From positions 1 to 31,342 of the IMG/VR virus record IMGVR_UViG_3300027734_000218: a stretch of DNA of 31,342 nt. The stretch is one strand, 5' to 3'. The position numbers and the translations under genes were made by a program. Under the pieces are notes generated by a model that saw nothing but the letters and a program-made list of their open reading frames with translations, was not told the DNA's origin and searched no databases. Shown piece by piece: positions 7,901 through 14,645 of the stretch; within the stretch, counting starts at the first letter, position 1; every line of letters begins with the position of its first letter. This stretch comes from a virus.

Positions 7901-10367
7901 TAGTTCCTGAAGTACCGCTAGTACCTGTTGAACCTGAAGTACCACTTGTTCCGTCTATACCTGATGTACCTGAAGTTCCACTAGTTCCATCTATTCCTGA
8001 AGTACCGCTAGTTCCTGTTGTTCCTGATGAACCGCTAGTTCCTGTTGTTCCTGATGAACCGCTAGTTCCTGAAGTACCCGTTGTTCCTGATGAACCGCTA
8101 GTTCCTGAAGTACCACTTGTTCCGTCAGTACCTGAAGTGCCATCTATTCCTGAAGTTCCGCTTGTTCCTGTTGTACCTGAAGTACCGTCTGTTCCACTTG
8201 TTCCGTCAGTACCTGAAGTGCCATCTATTCCTGAAGTACCACTAGTTCCTGTTGTACCTGAAGTACCATCTATTCCACTTGTTCCATCTATTCCTGAAGT
8301 ACCGCTTGTTCCTGTTGTACCTGAAGTTCCATCTGTACCTGAAGTACCATCCGTACCGCTAGTTCCGTCTGTACCGCTAGTTCCGTCTGTACCCGAAGTA
8401 CCATCTATTCCTGAAGTACCTGAAGTTCCGCTAGTTCCTGTTGTTCCACTTGTTCCGTCAGTACCTGATGTACCATCTGTTCCACTAGTACCATCTATTC
8501 CTGAAGTACCGCTAGTTCCTGTTGTACCTGAAGTACCATCCGTACCGCTAGTTCCGTCAGTACCTGAAGTACCATCTGTTCCACTTGTTCCGTCAGTACC
8601 TGATGTACCATCTATTCCTGAAGTACCACTAGTTCCTGTTGTACCTGATGAACCTGAAGTTCCTGAGGTACCATCTGTTCCACTAGTTCCGTCTATTCCT
8701 GAAGTACCTGATGTACCACTTGTACCTGAAGTACCATCTGTTCCACTAGTTCCGTCTATTCCTGAAGTACCTGATGTACCACTTGTACCTGAAGTACCAT
8801 CTGTTCCACTAGTACCATCTATTCCTGAAGTACCGCTAGTTCCTGTTGTACCTGAAGTACCATCTGTTCCACTAGTTCCGTCTATTCCTGAAGTACCTGA
8901 TGTACCACTTGTACCTGAAGTACCATCTGTTCCACTAGTACCATCTATTCCTGAAGTACCGCTAGTTCCTGTTGTACCTGAAGTACCATCTGTTCCACTA
9001 GTACCATCTATTCCTGAAGTACCGCTAGTTCCTGTTGTTCCACTAGTTCCATCTATTCCTGAAGTACCGCTAGTTCCTGTTGTACCTGATGTACCATCTG
9101 TTCCACTAGTTCCATCTATTCCTGAAGTTCCACTAGTTCCTGTTGTTCCTGATGTACCATCTGTTCCACTAGTTCCATCTATTCCTGAAGTTCCACTAGT
9201 TCCTGTTGTTCCTGATGTACCATCTGTTCCACTTGTTCCGTCAGTACCTGAAGTACCATCTGTTCCACTAGTTCCATCTATTCCTGAAGTTCCACTAGTT
9301 CCTGTTGTTCCTGATGTACCATCTGTTCCACTTGTTCCGTCAGTACCTGATGTACCATCTGTTCCACTAGTACCATCTATTCCTGAAGTTCCACTAGTTC
9401 CTGTTGTTCCTGATGAACCTGAAGTTCCTGAGGTACCATCTGTTCCACTAGTTCCGTCTATTCCTGAAGTACCTGATGTACCACTTGTACCTGAGGTTCC
9501 TCCTGTTATTGTTACGGTAATATTTCCACCACCATCGTTTGTTACTGTTGCACCATTAAATGTTATTCCTGATACAGGGTCAACTGTCGTAATTCCGTCA
9601 CCAACCGATAAGGCTGAACCAGAACCTGAAGTAATTCCTGTTATAACAACACTACCTCCACCACTATTATTAAGAGTTAAACTTGAAGTTCCACTATCAT
9701 AAGTTCCACCAGTAACACTACTGTTGAACCCTGAAATTGATACTGTACCTCCTGTACTATTATATAAATCTAAAGTTGAAGTTGCTGAGTAATAAGTACC
9801 ACCTGTGATGGCCTCATTATCTCCATGGAATATTCTCCATCTTGCATCTAAGTAAGTCGCTCCATCAATACCTTCAATTGTAGAACCTGTCCATGCATTC
9901 ATAAGAGCAGTACCACCTGCTCCGACATTAACAACTTGATAACCGTATTCTAATTCGGTAACGTCATTATCAGCAACCGCAATGTTCCAAAGTGACGAAT
10001 AATTAGGTATTTGAAATTGATATGTTTCCTGAGTTTCTTGGACAAATACCAACATACCCAATCTTCTTCTACCCGAAGAAATACCATCATTATACAAGTT
10101 TAATTGGTTAATTACTGGCGGATTAAATGGAACGTAACCCCCACATATGAAACTGATTGGAATGGTATTACCTGTAAAGACTACCTCCCCACCTCCATCA
10201 TATATATCGGTAGGAATAGTCCAATTTAAGTCAGATAGGTTCCATACTTCCATGTACCCACCTACCATGTCGACACTAAATGATACTCCCGTATTACTTA
10301 TTCTATCAACGGAAAAAGGTCCATTAACAAAAGTATCTGAGGTTGGATTTTTATAATTGAAACTCAT
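4956..10367 (-). CDS. Giant collagen-like (Gly-X-Y) tail fibre protein, complete (1803 aa)
   Basis: Residues 1-289 are non-repetitive and rich in Gly, Ser, Thr and Asn, with beta-type repeats such as TGGTYDSGTSSLTLNNSGG; this is the likely attachment and shaft base. Residues about 290-830 are unbroken Gly-X-Y triplets, dominated by a 21-residue super-repeat of GID, GTS, GTD and GTT units. An island of about 80 residues (834-914; FLAGDYYFQSV, LSVYAPDNIIEDILISGY) interrupts the tract, and Gly-X-Y resumes to about 1698. The C-terminal 105 residues contain MFPRLTETQRNNL, ALIVYQTD and YIYKSGGW, a pattern common at the ends of phage fibres and Bacteroidota surface proteins, and a likely trimerisation or tip domain. 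Only Asp carries charge in the repeats, and proline is absent from them. The ATG at 10367 is preceded by an A/T-rich leader. The product is inferred to be a long fibre contacting the host; its receptor is unknown. Confidence 0.88.
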   Translation of the reverse strand: MSFNYKNPTSDTFVNGPFSVDRISNTGVSFSVDMVGGYMEVWNLSDLNWTIPTDIYDGGGEVVFTGNTIPISFICGGYVPFNPPVINQLNLYNDGISSGRRRLGMLVFVQETQETYQFQIPNYSSLWNIAVADNDVTELEYGYQVVNVGAGGTALMNAWTGSTIEGIDGATYLDARWRIFHGDNEAITGGTYYSATSTLDLYNSTGGTVSISGFNSSVTGGTYDSGTSSLTLNNSGGGSVVITGITSGSGSALSVGDGITTVDPVSGITFNGATVTNDGGGNITVTITGGTSGTSGTSGTSGIDGTSGTDGTSGTSGSSGTTGTSGTSGIDGTSGTDGTSGTDGTSGTDGTSGTTGTSGTSGIDGTSGTDGTSGTDGTSGTDGTSGTTGTSGTSGIDGTSGTDGTSGTTGTSGTSGIDGTSGTDGTSGTTGTSGTSGIDGTSGTTGTSGTSGIDGTSGTDGTSGTTGTSGTSGIDGTSGTDGTSGTSGTSGTSGIDGTSGTDGTSGTTGTSGTSGIDGTSGTDGTSGTSGTSGTSGIDGTSGTDGTSGTSGTSGTSGIDGTSGTDGTSGTSGSSGTTGTSGTSGIDGTSGTDGTSGTDGTSGTDGTSGTDGTSGTTGTSGTSGIDGTSGTDGTSGTDGTSGTTGTSGTSGTSGIDGTSGTDGTSGTDGTSGTDGTSGTDGTSGTTGTSGTSGIDGTSGIDGTSGTTGTSGTSGIDGTSGTDGTSGTDGTSGTTGTSGTSGIDGTSGTDGTSGTSGTSGSSGTTGTSGTSGSSGTTGTSGSSGTTGTSGTSGIDGTSGTSGTSGIDGTSGTSGSTGTSGTSGTSGTSGTSPLICTPFLAGDYYFQSVGQPYNGPSYPNMSWAPGQTLSVYAPDNIIEDILISGYTASTGALVAVITYSQNPGYKTQAGVTLCLVGARGSSGTSGTSGTSGTSGTSGSSGTTGTSGTSGIDGTSGTSGTSGIDGTSGSTGTSGTSGIDGTSGTDGTSGTDGTSGTSGIDGTSGTDGTSGTDGTSGTSGIDGTSGTDGTSGTDGTSGTTGTSGTSGIDGTSGTDGTSGTDGTSGTTGTSGTSGIDGTSGTDGTSGTDGTSGTSGTSGTSGIDGTSGTDGTSGTDGTSGTSGIDGTSGTSGSSGTSGIDGTSGTDGTSGTDGTSGTDGTSGTSGIDGTSGTDGTSGTSGIDGTSGTDGTSGTDGTSGTDGTSGTSGIDGTSGTDGTSGTDGTSGTSGLSGVNGTSGTSGTSGTTGTSGTTGTSGSSGTTGTSGTSGTSGTDGTSGTSGTDGTSGTSGTDGTSGIDGTSGTSGIDGTSGTSGIDGTSGTSGIDGTSGTSGTSGIDGTSGTSGTSGTSGTSGLDGTSGTSGIDGTSGTSGIDGTSGTSGIDGTSGTSGTSGSSGTSGTDGTSGTDGTSGTSGSSGTSGTDGTSGSSGTSGTSGSSGTSGTSGTSGTSGSSGTTGTSGTTGTSGSSGTSGSSGTSGTDGTTGTSGSSGTSGTSGTSGSSGTSGTSGSSGTSGTTGTSGSSGTSGTSGTTGTSGSSGTSGTSGTSGTSGTSGTDGTSGTTGTSGTSGTDGSSGTTGTSGTSGTSGTTGTSGTSGTDGSSGTTGTSGTSGTSGTSGTTGTSGSSGTSGTTGTSGTSGTDGTSGTSGTSGTSGTDGTSGSSGTSGTTGTSGTSGSSGTSGTTGTSGTSGTSGTTGTSGTSGTTGTSGTSVAVGGTLNTIVKFTSTDTIGDTTTPIAEVTGGTGNTIVIGQTTRTTVNAIFEIFGTRGIMFPRLTETQRNNLTMSAVDVALIVYQTDGDEGLYIYKSGGWVQII
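7060..7302. repeat. 81-bp tandem repeat (three copies) in the 1803-aa fibre
   Basis: Units begin at 7060, 7141 and 7222 with CCGCTAGTTCCATCTATTCC, and a fourth start lies at 7303. The copies at 7141 and 7222 are identical over 81 bp, and the 7060 copy differs in its second half. Each unit encodes 27 residues, nine Gly-X-Y triplets. Confidence 0.8.
8671..9048. repeat. 63-bp tandem super-repeat (six copies) in the 1803-aa fibre
   Basis: Units begin at 8671, 8734, 8797, 8860, 8923 and 8986 with CCATCTGTTCCACTAGT. Each encodes 21 residues (seven Gly-X-Y triplets including one GID and at least one GTD). The first two copies are identical, and later copies vary in the middle. The 63-bp phase reappears at 9094, 9157 and 9220. 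Confidence 0.85.
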
Positions 10368-10386
10368 TTTATATTATCTTTTTTTT

Positions 10387-10396
10387 TATTTATATA
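10387..10396 (-). promoter_or_regulatory. Candidate T4-late-like TATAAATA element before collagen-like fibre gene
   Basis: The minus strand reads TATATAAATA, which contains TATAAATA, the T4-type late promoter core, in the correct orientation about 19 nt before ATG 10367. The whole gap (10368-10418) is A/T-rich, so a chance match is possible. Confidence 0.35.
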
Positions 10397-10418
10397 ATTT
10401 ATCTTAATAATTTTATTT

Positions 10419-12038
10419 TTATACTAACGTTCCTCCTTGTAAGAAGTTTGGTAGTGAACTTATAGGTAATTGGAACGACGTACCATTGTACGTTGAATAC
10501 ATTCTATATGTTCCAGCTGGCATGTTAGTGCTTCCTGAATAGTTAACTATTAAACTATTATAAGTTGTATTCATATTTCTTGAAATCATCGAACCTGATG
10601 ATGTTCCGTTTTTAACTTGTGAATATTTCAATCCATTAGTTGCTCCAGTTGAAGCGAAAATTATAACCCAACTTGTTGCTGAGAATGCTCCTGTTGGGAT
10701 TCTAGTTGTTTGGAATTTGTAAGCTTCAATTGGATTACCAAATGCGTCATTACCTCCTGATACTGTTGAAATTGGTGCCGTAATAATTGCTGGTTCATAA
10801 ACTCCCCATCCTGAGTAACTAATAAATGCATTCATTTGAGTATCAAATGATGCCTGTGTTGTTGACGGTACTGAGAATCCAGCAACGTTAAATCCTCTAA
10901 ATTGAGGTGTTATCGCTCCTTGATTACCTTGCATCCAAGTACTTAAATTGTTTCTAGAAGCAACATCACCTTGGTCCATAAAGATGTAAGCGAATAACGG
11001 AGCATTTGTTGGTGTAGGTGTTGGTGTACTTGTTGAAGTTGTTGTTACCGTTGGTGTATTTGTTTGTGTTACCGTTGGTGTATTTGTTGGTGTTTCAGTT
11101 GGTGTTGAAGTTACAGTTGCAGTGTTAGTCGGAGTAGGTGTCATAGTAGCTGTTGCAGTTGCCGTTGCGGTAACTGTCGCAGTGTTAGTTGGTGTAGGTG
11201 TAGCCGTTGCCGTCTCAGTTGGAGTCGGTGTTAACGTCGCAGTTGCGGTTGGTGTTGATGTTAAAGTTGTTGTTGGTGTACTTGTAACTGTTGGAGTTTG
11301 AGTTGGTGTTTCAGTAGGAGTACTTGTTGGTGTTTCACTTGGAGTTTGAGTCGGAGTTTCTGTGTTAGTTGGTGTTACTGTAGGTGTTGAAGTCTCAGTA
11401 TTTGTAGGCGTATTTGTAGGAGTCTCTGTTGGAGTTGATGTCGGAGTTTCTGTATTAGTTGGTGTTACACTTGCAGTATTAGTTGGTGTATTAGTTGGTG
11501 TTTCACTCGGAGTATTAGTTGGTGTATTAGTTGGAGTTGAAGTTACTGTTTGTGTATTAGTTGGTGTTACCGTTGAAGTGTTAGTTGTAGTTACAGTTGG
11601 AGTATTTGTTGGTGTTTCACTTGGTGTGTTTGTTGGAGTTTCTGTTGGCGTAGGACTAGCTCCTATTGTAGGAGTTGGACTTGGCGTATTTGTTGGTGTT
11701 GGAGTATTAGTTGCAGTCTCTGTCGGAGTCGGCGTATTGGTCGCAGTCTGTGACGGAGTTGGCGTTAATGTTGCCCCTGGAGTTATTGATGGAGTAGGTG
11801 TTGGTGTAGGTGTAGTACAATCTAAGGTTATTACTACCCCGTTGAACATATCTGTTCTTGTATAACCTGAACCAATTAAAGATGTGTTGACGTAAATACT
11901 AAATGGACCTAACGCATTTGAGTTAGAAGCTAGTCTTACTATGTAAGTTGTACATGCGCTTACACTAAGTTGTTCTGTTACTGTAGTATCATTACAACCA
12001 GGTGCATTATTTACGACTAAAATATTATAAAGTGCCAT
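10419..12038 (-). CDS. Putative fibre/adhesin with long Thr/Pro-rich stalk
   Basis: This 539-residue protein has three parts. Residues 1-73 are a small Cys-containing domain ([18 protein letters not shown], then [13 protein letters not shown]). Residues about 74-345 are a low-complexity Thr/Pro/Asn stalk built from TPT, NTPT and ETPT units; its only charge comes from Glu. Residues about 346-539 are a globular C-terminal domain beginning [18 protein letters not shown] and ending in a Gly-, Ser- and Thr-rich beta-type sequence. The stalk resembles extended, often O-glycosylated Thr/Pro linkers in secreted proteins (family knowledge). The C-terminal domain is a candidate receptor-binding or enzymatic tip, but I do not recognise it. 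The gene lies between the SprB-repeat group and the collagen-like fibres, which supports a tail-fibre or decoration role. ATG 12038 lies inside a 10-bp palindrome. Confidence 0.8.
   Translation of the reverse strand: MALYNILVVNNAPGCNDTTVTEQLSVSACTTYIVRLASNSNALGPFSIYVNTSLIGSGYTRTDMFNGVVITLDCTTPTPTPTPSITPGATLTPTPSQTATNTPTPTETATNTPTPTNTPSPTPTIGASPTPTETPTNTPSETPTNTPTVTTTNTSTVTPTNTQTVTSTPTNTPTNTPSETPTNTPTNTASVTPTNTETPTSTPTETPTNTPTNTETSTPTVTPTNTETPTQTPSETPTSTPTETPTQTPTVTSTPTTTLTSTPTATATLTPTPTETATATPTPTNTATVTATATATATMTPTPTNTATVTSTPTETPTNTPTVTQTNTPTVTTTSTSTPTPTPTNAPLFAYIFMDQGDVASRNNLSTWMQGNQGAITPQFRGFNVAGFSVPSTTQASFDTQMNAFISYSGWGVYEPAIITAPISTVSGGNDAFGNPIEAYKFQTTRIPTGAFSATSWVIIFASTGATNGLKYSQVKNGTSSGSMISRNMNTTYNSLIVNYSGSTNMPAGTYRMYSTYNGTSFQLPISSLPNFLQGGTLV
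11005..11820. repeat. Thr/Pro low-complexity coding tract
   Basis: About 270 codons of degenerate 6- to 12-bp units (plus-strand GTTGGTGTA, GTTTCAGTTGGTGT and similar) encode TPT, NTPT and ETPT units in the 539-aa protein. Synonymous variation is high, so recent expansion is not evident. Confidence 0.85.
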
Positions 12039-12046
12039 CCGCGGAT

Positions 12047-12062
12047 TTTATTTAATAAATAC
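12047..12062 (-). promoter_or_regulatory. Candidate promoter element before Thr/Pro fibre gene
   Basis: The minus strand reads GTATTTATTAAATAAA, matching CTATTTATAAATTAAA at 13 of 16 positions and lying 8 nt before the ATG at 12038. It sits in a 94-bp intergenic gap (12039-12132) in which I see no gene. Confidence 0.35.
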
Positions 12063-12132
12063 CGCAAGTATTCTATTTCCCTACTATTAATCTTAAAAAT
12101 AATAAAATGATTCTTTTTTTTTTAATTATGGA

Positions 12133-12516
12133 TTAGCAGCTTGGGTCTGATAAACTTAAATCATTAATAAAACAACTCGGGTCGGCTAAACTAACTCCAA
12201 AAACACAAGAAGAATTTTGAATGTCTATGTTAACAACACAGCTTTCCATCTGAATTGTAATTTGGAATGTACATCCAAAAGTACATTGAAGTATTTTAAA
12301 AACTTGACATCCATTCGCATCGACCAACAAAAGCATTATTTCAGGTGCAGTTTCAAAAATTGAAGGAATTACCGTGTTATAATAGACTGTTGGTGGAACT
12401 GTTGTTCCTGTTGCAATCGTACCTAATAACGATTGATTATTTCCATAAACATCCGCTATATAAACATTAATTGGATTCGTTCCTCCTGATATGTCCGTTA
12501 TTCTTACTTGTGTCAT
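12133..12516 (-). CDS. Small Cys-rich tail-associated protein with C-terminal Cys repeats
   Basis: I chose ATG 12516 (127 aa) because it overlaps the upstream TGA by 4 nt (ATGA), the usual mark of translational coupling. A GTG at 12525 would add three residues. The N-terminal half (MTQVRITDISGGTNPINVYI) looks like a small beta domain. The C-terminal third carries regularly spaced cysteines: LQCTFGC, MESC, NSSC, DPSC and a final DPSC, with 10-11 residues between the last ones, giving an acidic Asp/Ser/Cys repeat. I do not recognise the family. Its neighbours suggest a minor tail-fibre or baseplate decoration. Whether the cysteines form disulfides or bind metal cannot be read from the sequence. 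Confidence 0.75.
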   Translation of the reverse strand: MTQVRITDISGGTNPINVYIADVYGNNQSLLGTIATGTTVPPTVYYNTVIPSIFETAPEIMLLLVDANGCQVFKILQCTFGCTFQITIQMESCVVNIDIQNSSCVFGVSLADPSCFINDLSLSDPSC

Positions 12517-14645
12517 GATAAGCACATTATGTCATAAACTATAACTAAGTCGATTATAATTTCTTGTCCTTGTAGAGAAGTATTATTTCTGCTTGTTTCA
12601 ATAGTTATTTGGTTATTTAATTGGTCGATAGTTACATTACCAATGCCAGGAATACTCAACAATAAAGATTTAATAGTATTATACCATAAATTATCACTTG
12701 GCGCTTGAACTAACGATGTTGAAGTAAAGAATGGTTGACTTACAACTGTTCCTGCAGGATTTACAGATACTTTAGCGGTATAGACCGCATTAACTAACGC
12801 GCATTCTGTGTTACCTGTCGTTAAATCATAGAATCCTTCATTTAACATTTGCAACATACCAAATTTAGTTGGAGATGATATGTTGAAGACTTCGGCTCCC
12901 ATTACATATGATTGATATGACGCGTAATTTTTGTAACAATTAATATTTGTTGACCTTGTTAATGAACATCCATTACTATCTACGACAGTTAAACTATATG
13001 TTCCCGCAGTTAATCCTGTTACTTGAATTTGTTGTGGTTCATTGGCAATATTGTCCGACCAATTAAAATTAAATGGTGGTTCTCCTGATGAAATAAATGC
13101 AGTTATTTGTCCGTTACTTCCACTACCACAAGAAGTACTATATAATGAGAAGTCTAAACGTTGGCTAAATGGAATAGATACTGTTTGAGTTTGAACACAA
13201 CCGTCAGAATCTGTTACTGTAACCGTATGAGGCCCTGCAGATAAATTATTAAATGTTACCGCACTTAAATTTGTATCAAGAACATTATATAACCCATCAA
13301 CAGAATAGTCTAATGGCATAGTTCCTCCCGTTGTTGAATATATTGTGATTAGTCCATTATTTTGATTACAACTTGTTGAAGTTACATCTGTTGAAATTGT
13401 AAATTTGTTTTCAGTAATAATTGTTACTTCTTGCATATATGAGCAACCCGTTGAATCTGAAACCGCAACAGTATATGTACCAGTTGATAATCCATTAAAA
13501 ACATAAGTTGTTTGTGAGGTATTAATATTTGTTTGAGCTCCGTTTGGAGATATTAATGTGTAAGTATATGGTGTTGACCCTCCAACCACTGATATTTGAA
13601 TCAATCCGTTTGTGCTTGAACATGTTGAATTTTGGTTACTTACTAATACAGATGTTATACCACCTGGAGTTTGTAATGTTGTCCCCGCAAATAATTGACA
13701 AAACGCGGCGTCAGTAACTTGGAAATTGTAATCTCCAGCGGTTAACCCTGATAAACTATACGTTCTTGAATAAGATACTAAAACATTACCTGTTGACGCA
13801 GAATAATAAAATGGCGCGGTTCCTCCTGTAATCGTCAAATTAATTACCCCATTATTTTGAAAACAACCTGGTGATGTCGATGTAATAATACCTAAACCTA
13901 TTTGATTAACATTTGTAACGGAACCTTCAGCAGATTTTGTACATCCATATGCATCGGTTACAGCAACTGAATAACTACCCGAAGTTAAACCTGTAATTGT
14001 ACTACCTGTTTGTCCATTACTCCATAGGTATGAAAAAGGAGCTTGTCCTGTTTGACCTGTTACTGTAATTTTACCTATTGGAGTTCCACCGCAACTTGAA
14101 TTTGGCACAACATACAATCCAAAATCAAATGCTGTTGATGTATCAATAATAAAACTTTGAGTTTCACCTGAACATCCACCCAAATCTTCTGCAACCATAT
14201 AATAGGAACCATAGTCTATATTACCAAAAATAATTTCTGAAGTATTAGTTATCGCAGATTGAATTAAAGTATTACTCATGTCATACAAATAAAAATTTGT
14301 TGACGAATATAATGATGTTGATGTTCCTGTTACAGAGCCGTTCGCAAAATCACATGTAGTATCTTGTACACCTAAAATTGACGCACAAACACCACTTGAG
14401 ACTGGTATGTTTATGTAAAATTCTTGGTTTGTTGGTAATGTAGAATCATTAACTCTTACAACATATGTGTCAGCAGATAAATTGTATCTAGACGAATATA
14501 AGACTGCGGTATCTTGACCTAAGTTAGGGCTTGTCCATTGGACAGTATATGGCTCGGTTCCTCCTGTTGGTACTATGGTGATAGCACCAGTGTTTTGGGA
14601 TTGACAATCCCCCGTAATCTGTAATATATAATTAAATGCTGCCAT
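12513..14645 (-). CDS. Tail protein with seven SprB-like repeats
   Basis: This 710-residue protein consists of about seven modules of 55-70 residues (roughly residues 13-70, 98-165, 183-243, 262-325, 343-410, 427-493, 506-567). Each opens with a Cys followed by an N-G-x-I-type strand and closes with a V-x-D-x-x-G-C-type motif. The third is the clearest, with PFSYLWSNGQTGSTITGLTS followed by YSVAVTDAYGC. This matches the SprB repeat family known from Bacteroidota gliding adhesins and secreted surface proteins. Residues about 570-710 form a separate C-terminal domain that also appears at the end of the preceding gene product. ATG 14645 overlaps the upstream TAA by 1 nt. The protein is inferred to be a fibre or adhesin-like decoration with paired cysteines bracketing each module. 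The exact function is unknown. Confidence 0.82.
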   Translation of the reverse strand: MAAFNYILQITGDCQSQNTGAITIVPTGGTEPYTVQWTSPNLGQDTAVLYSSRYNLSADTYVVRVNDSTLPTNQEFYINIPVSSGVCASILGVQDTTCDFANGSVTGTSTSLYSSTNFYLYDMSNTLIQSAITNTSEIIFGNIDYGSYYMVAEDLGGCSGETQSFIIDTSTAFDFGLYVVPNSSCGGTPIGKITVTGQTGQAPFSYLWSNGQTGSTITGLTSGSYSVAVTDAYGCTKSAEGSVTNVNQIGLGIITSTSPGCFQNNGVINLTITGGTAPFYYSASTGNVLVSYSRTYSLSGLTAGDYNFQVTDAAFCQLFAGTTLQTPGGITSVLVSNQNSTCSSTNGLIQISVVGGSTPYTYTLISPNGAQTNINTSQTTYVFNGLSTGTYTVAVSDSTGCSYMQEVTIITENKFTISTDVTSTSCNQNNGLITIYSTTGGTMPLDYSVDGLYNVLDTNLSAVTFNNLSAGPHTVTVTDSDGCVQTQTVSIPFSQRLDFSLYSTSCGSGSNGQITAFISSGEPPFNFNWSDNIANEPQQIQVTGLTAGTYSLTVVDSNGCSLTRSTNINCYKNYASYQSYVMGAEVFNISSPTKFGMLQMLNEGFYDLTTGNTECALVNAVYTAKVSVNPAGTVVSQPFFTSTSLVQAPSDNLWYNTIKSLLLSIPGIGNVTIDQLNNQITIETSRNNTSLQGQEIIIDLVIVYDIMCLS

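Noticed and set aside
1-9500. CRISPR array or DNA-level satellite
   Set aside because: Repeat periods are multiples of three in an intact reading frame, with coding-type silent variation. There are no spacers of unique sequence between constant repeats.
11362-11865. Plus-strand Val/Gly-rich frame opposite the Thr/Pro tract
   Set aside because: It is a shadow of the TPT repeat on the opposite strand, with no independent support.
12517-12525. GTG start for the small Cys-rich protein, three codons upstream
   Set aside because: The ATG at 12516 gives the usual 4-nt ATGA overlap and is a stronger start codon.
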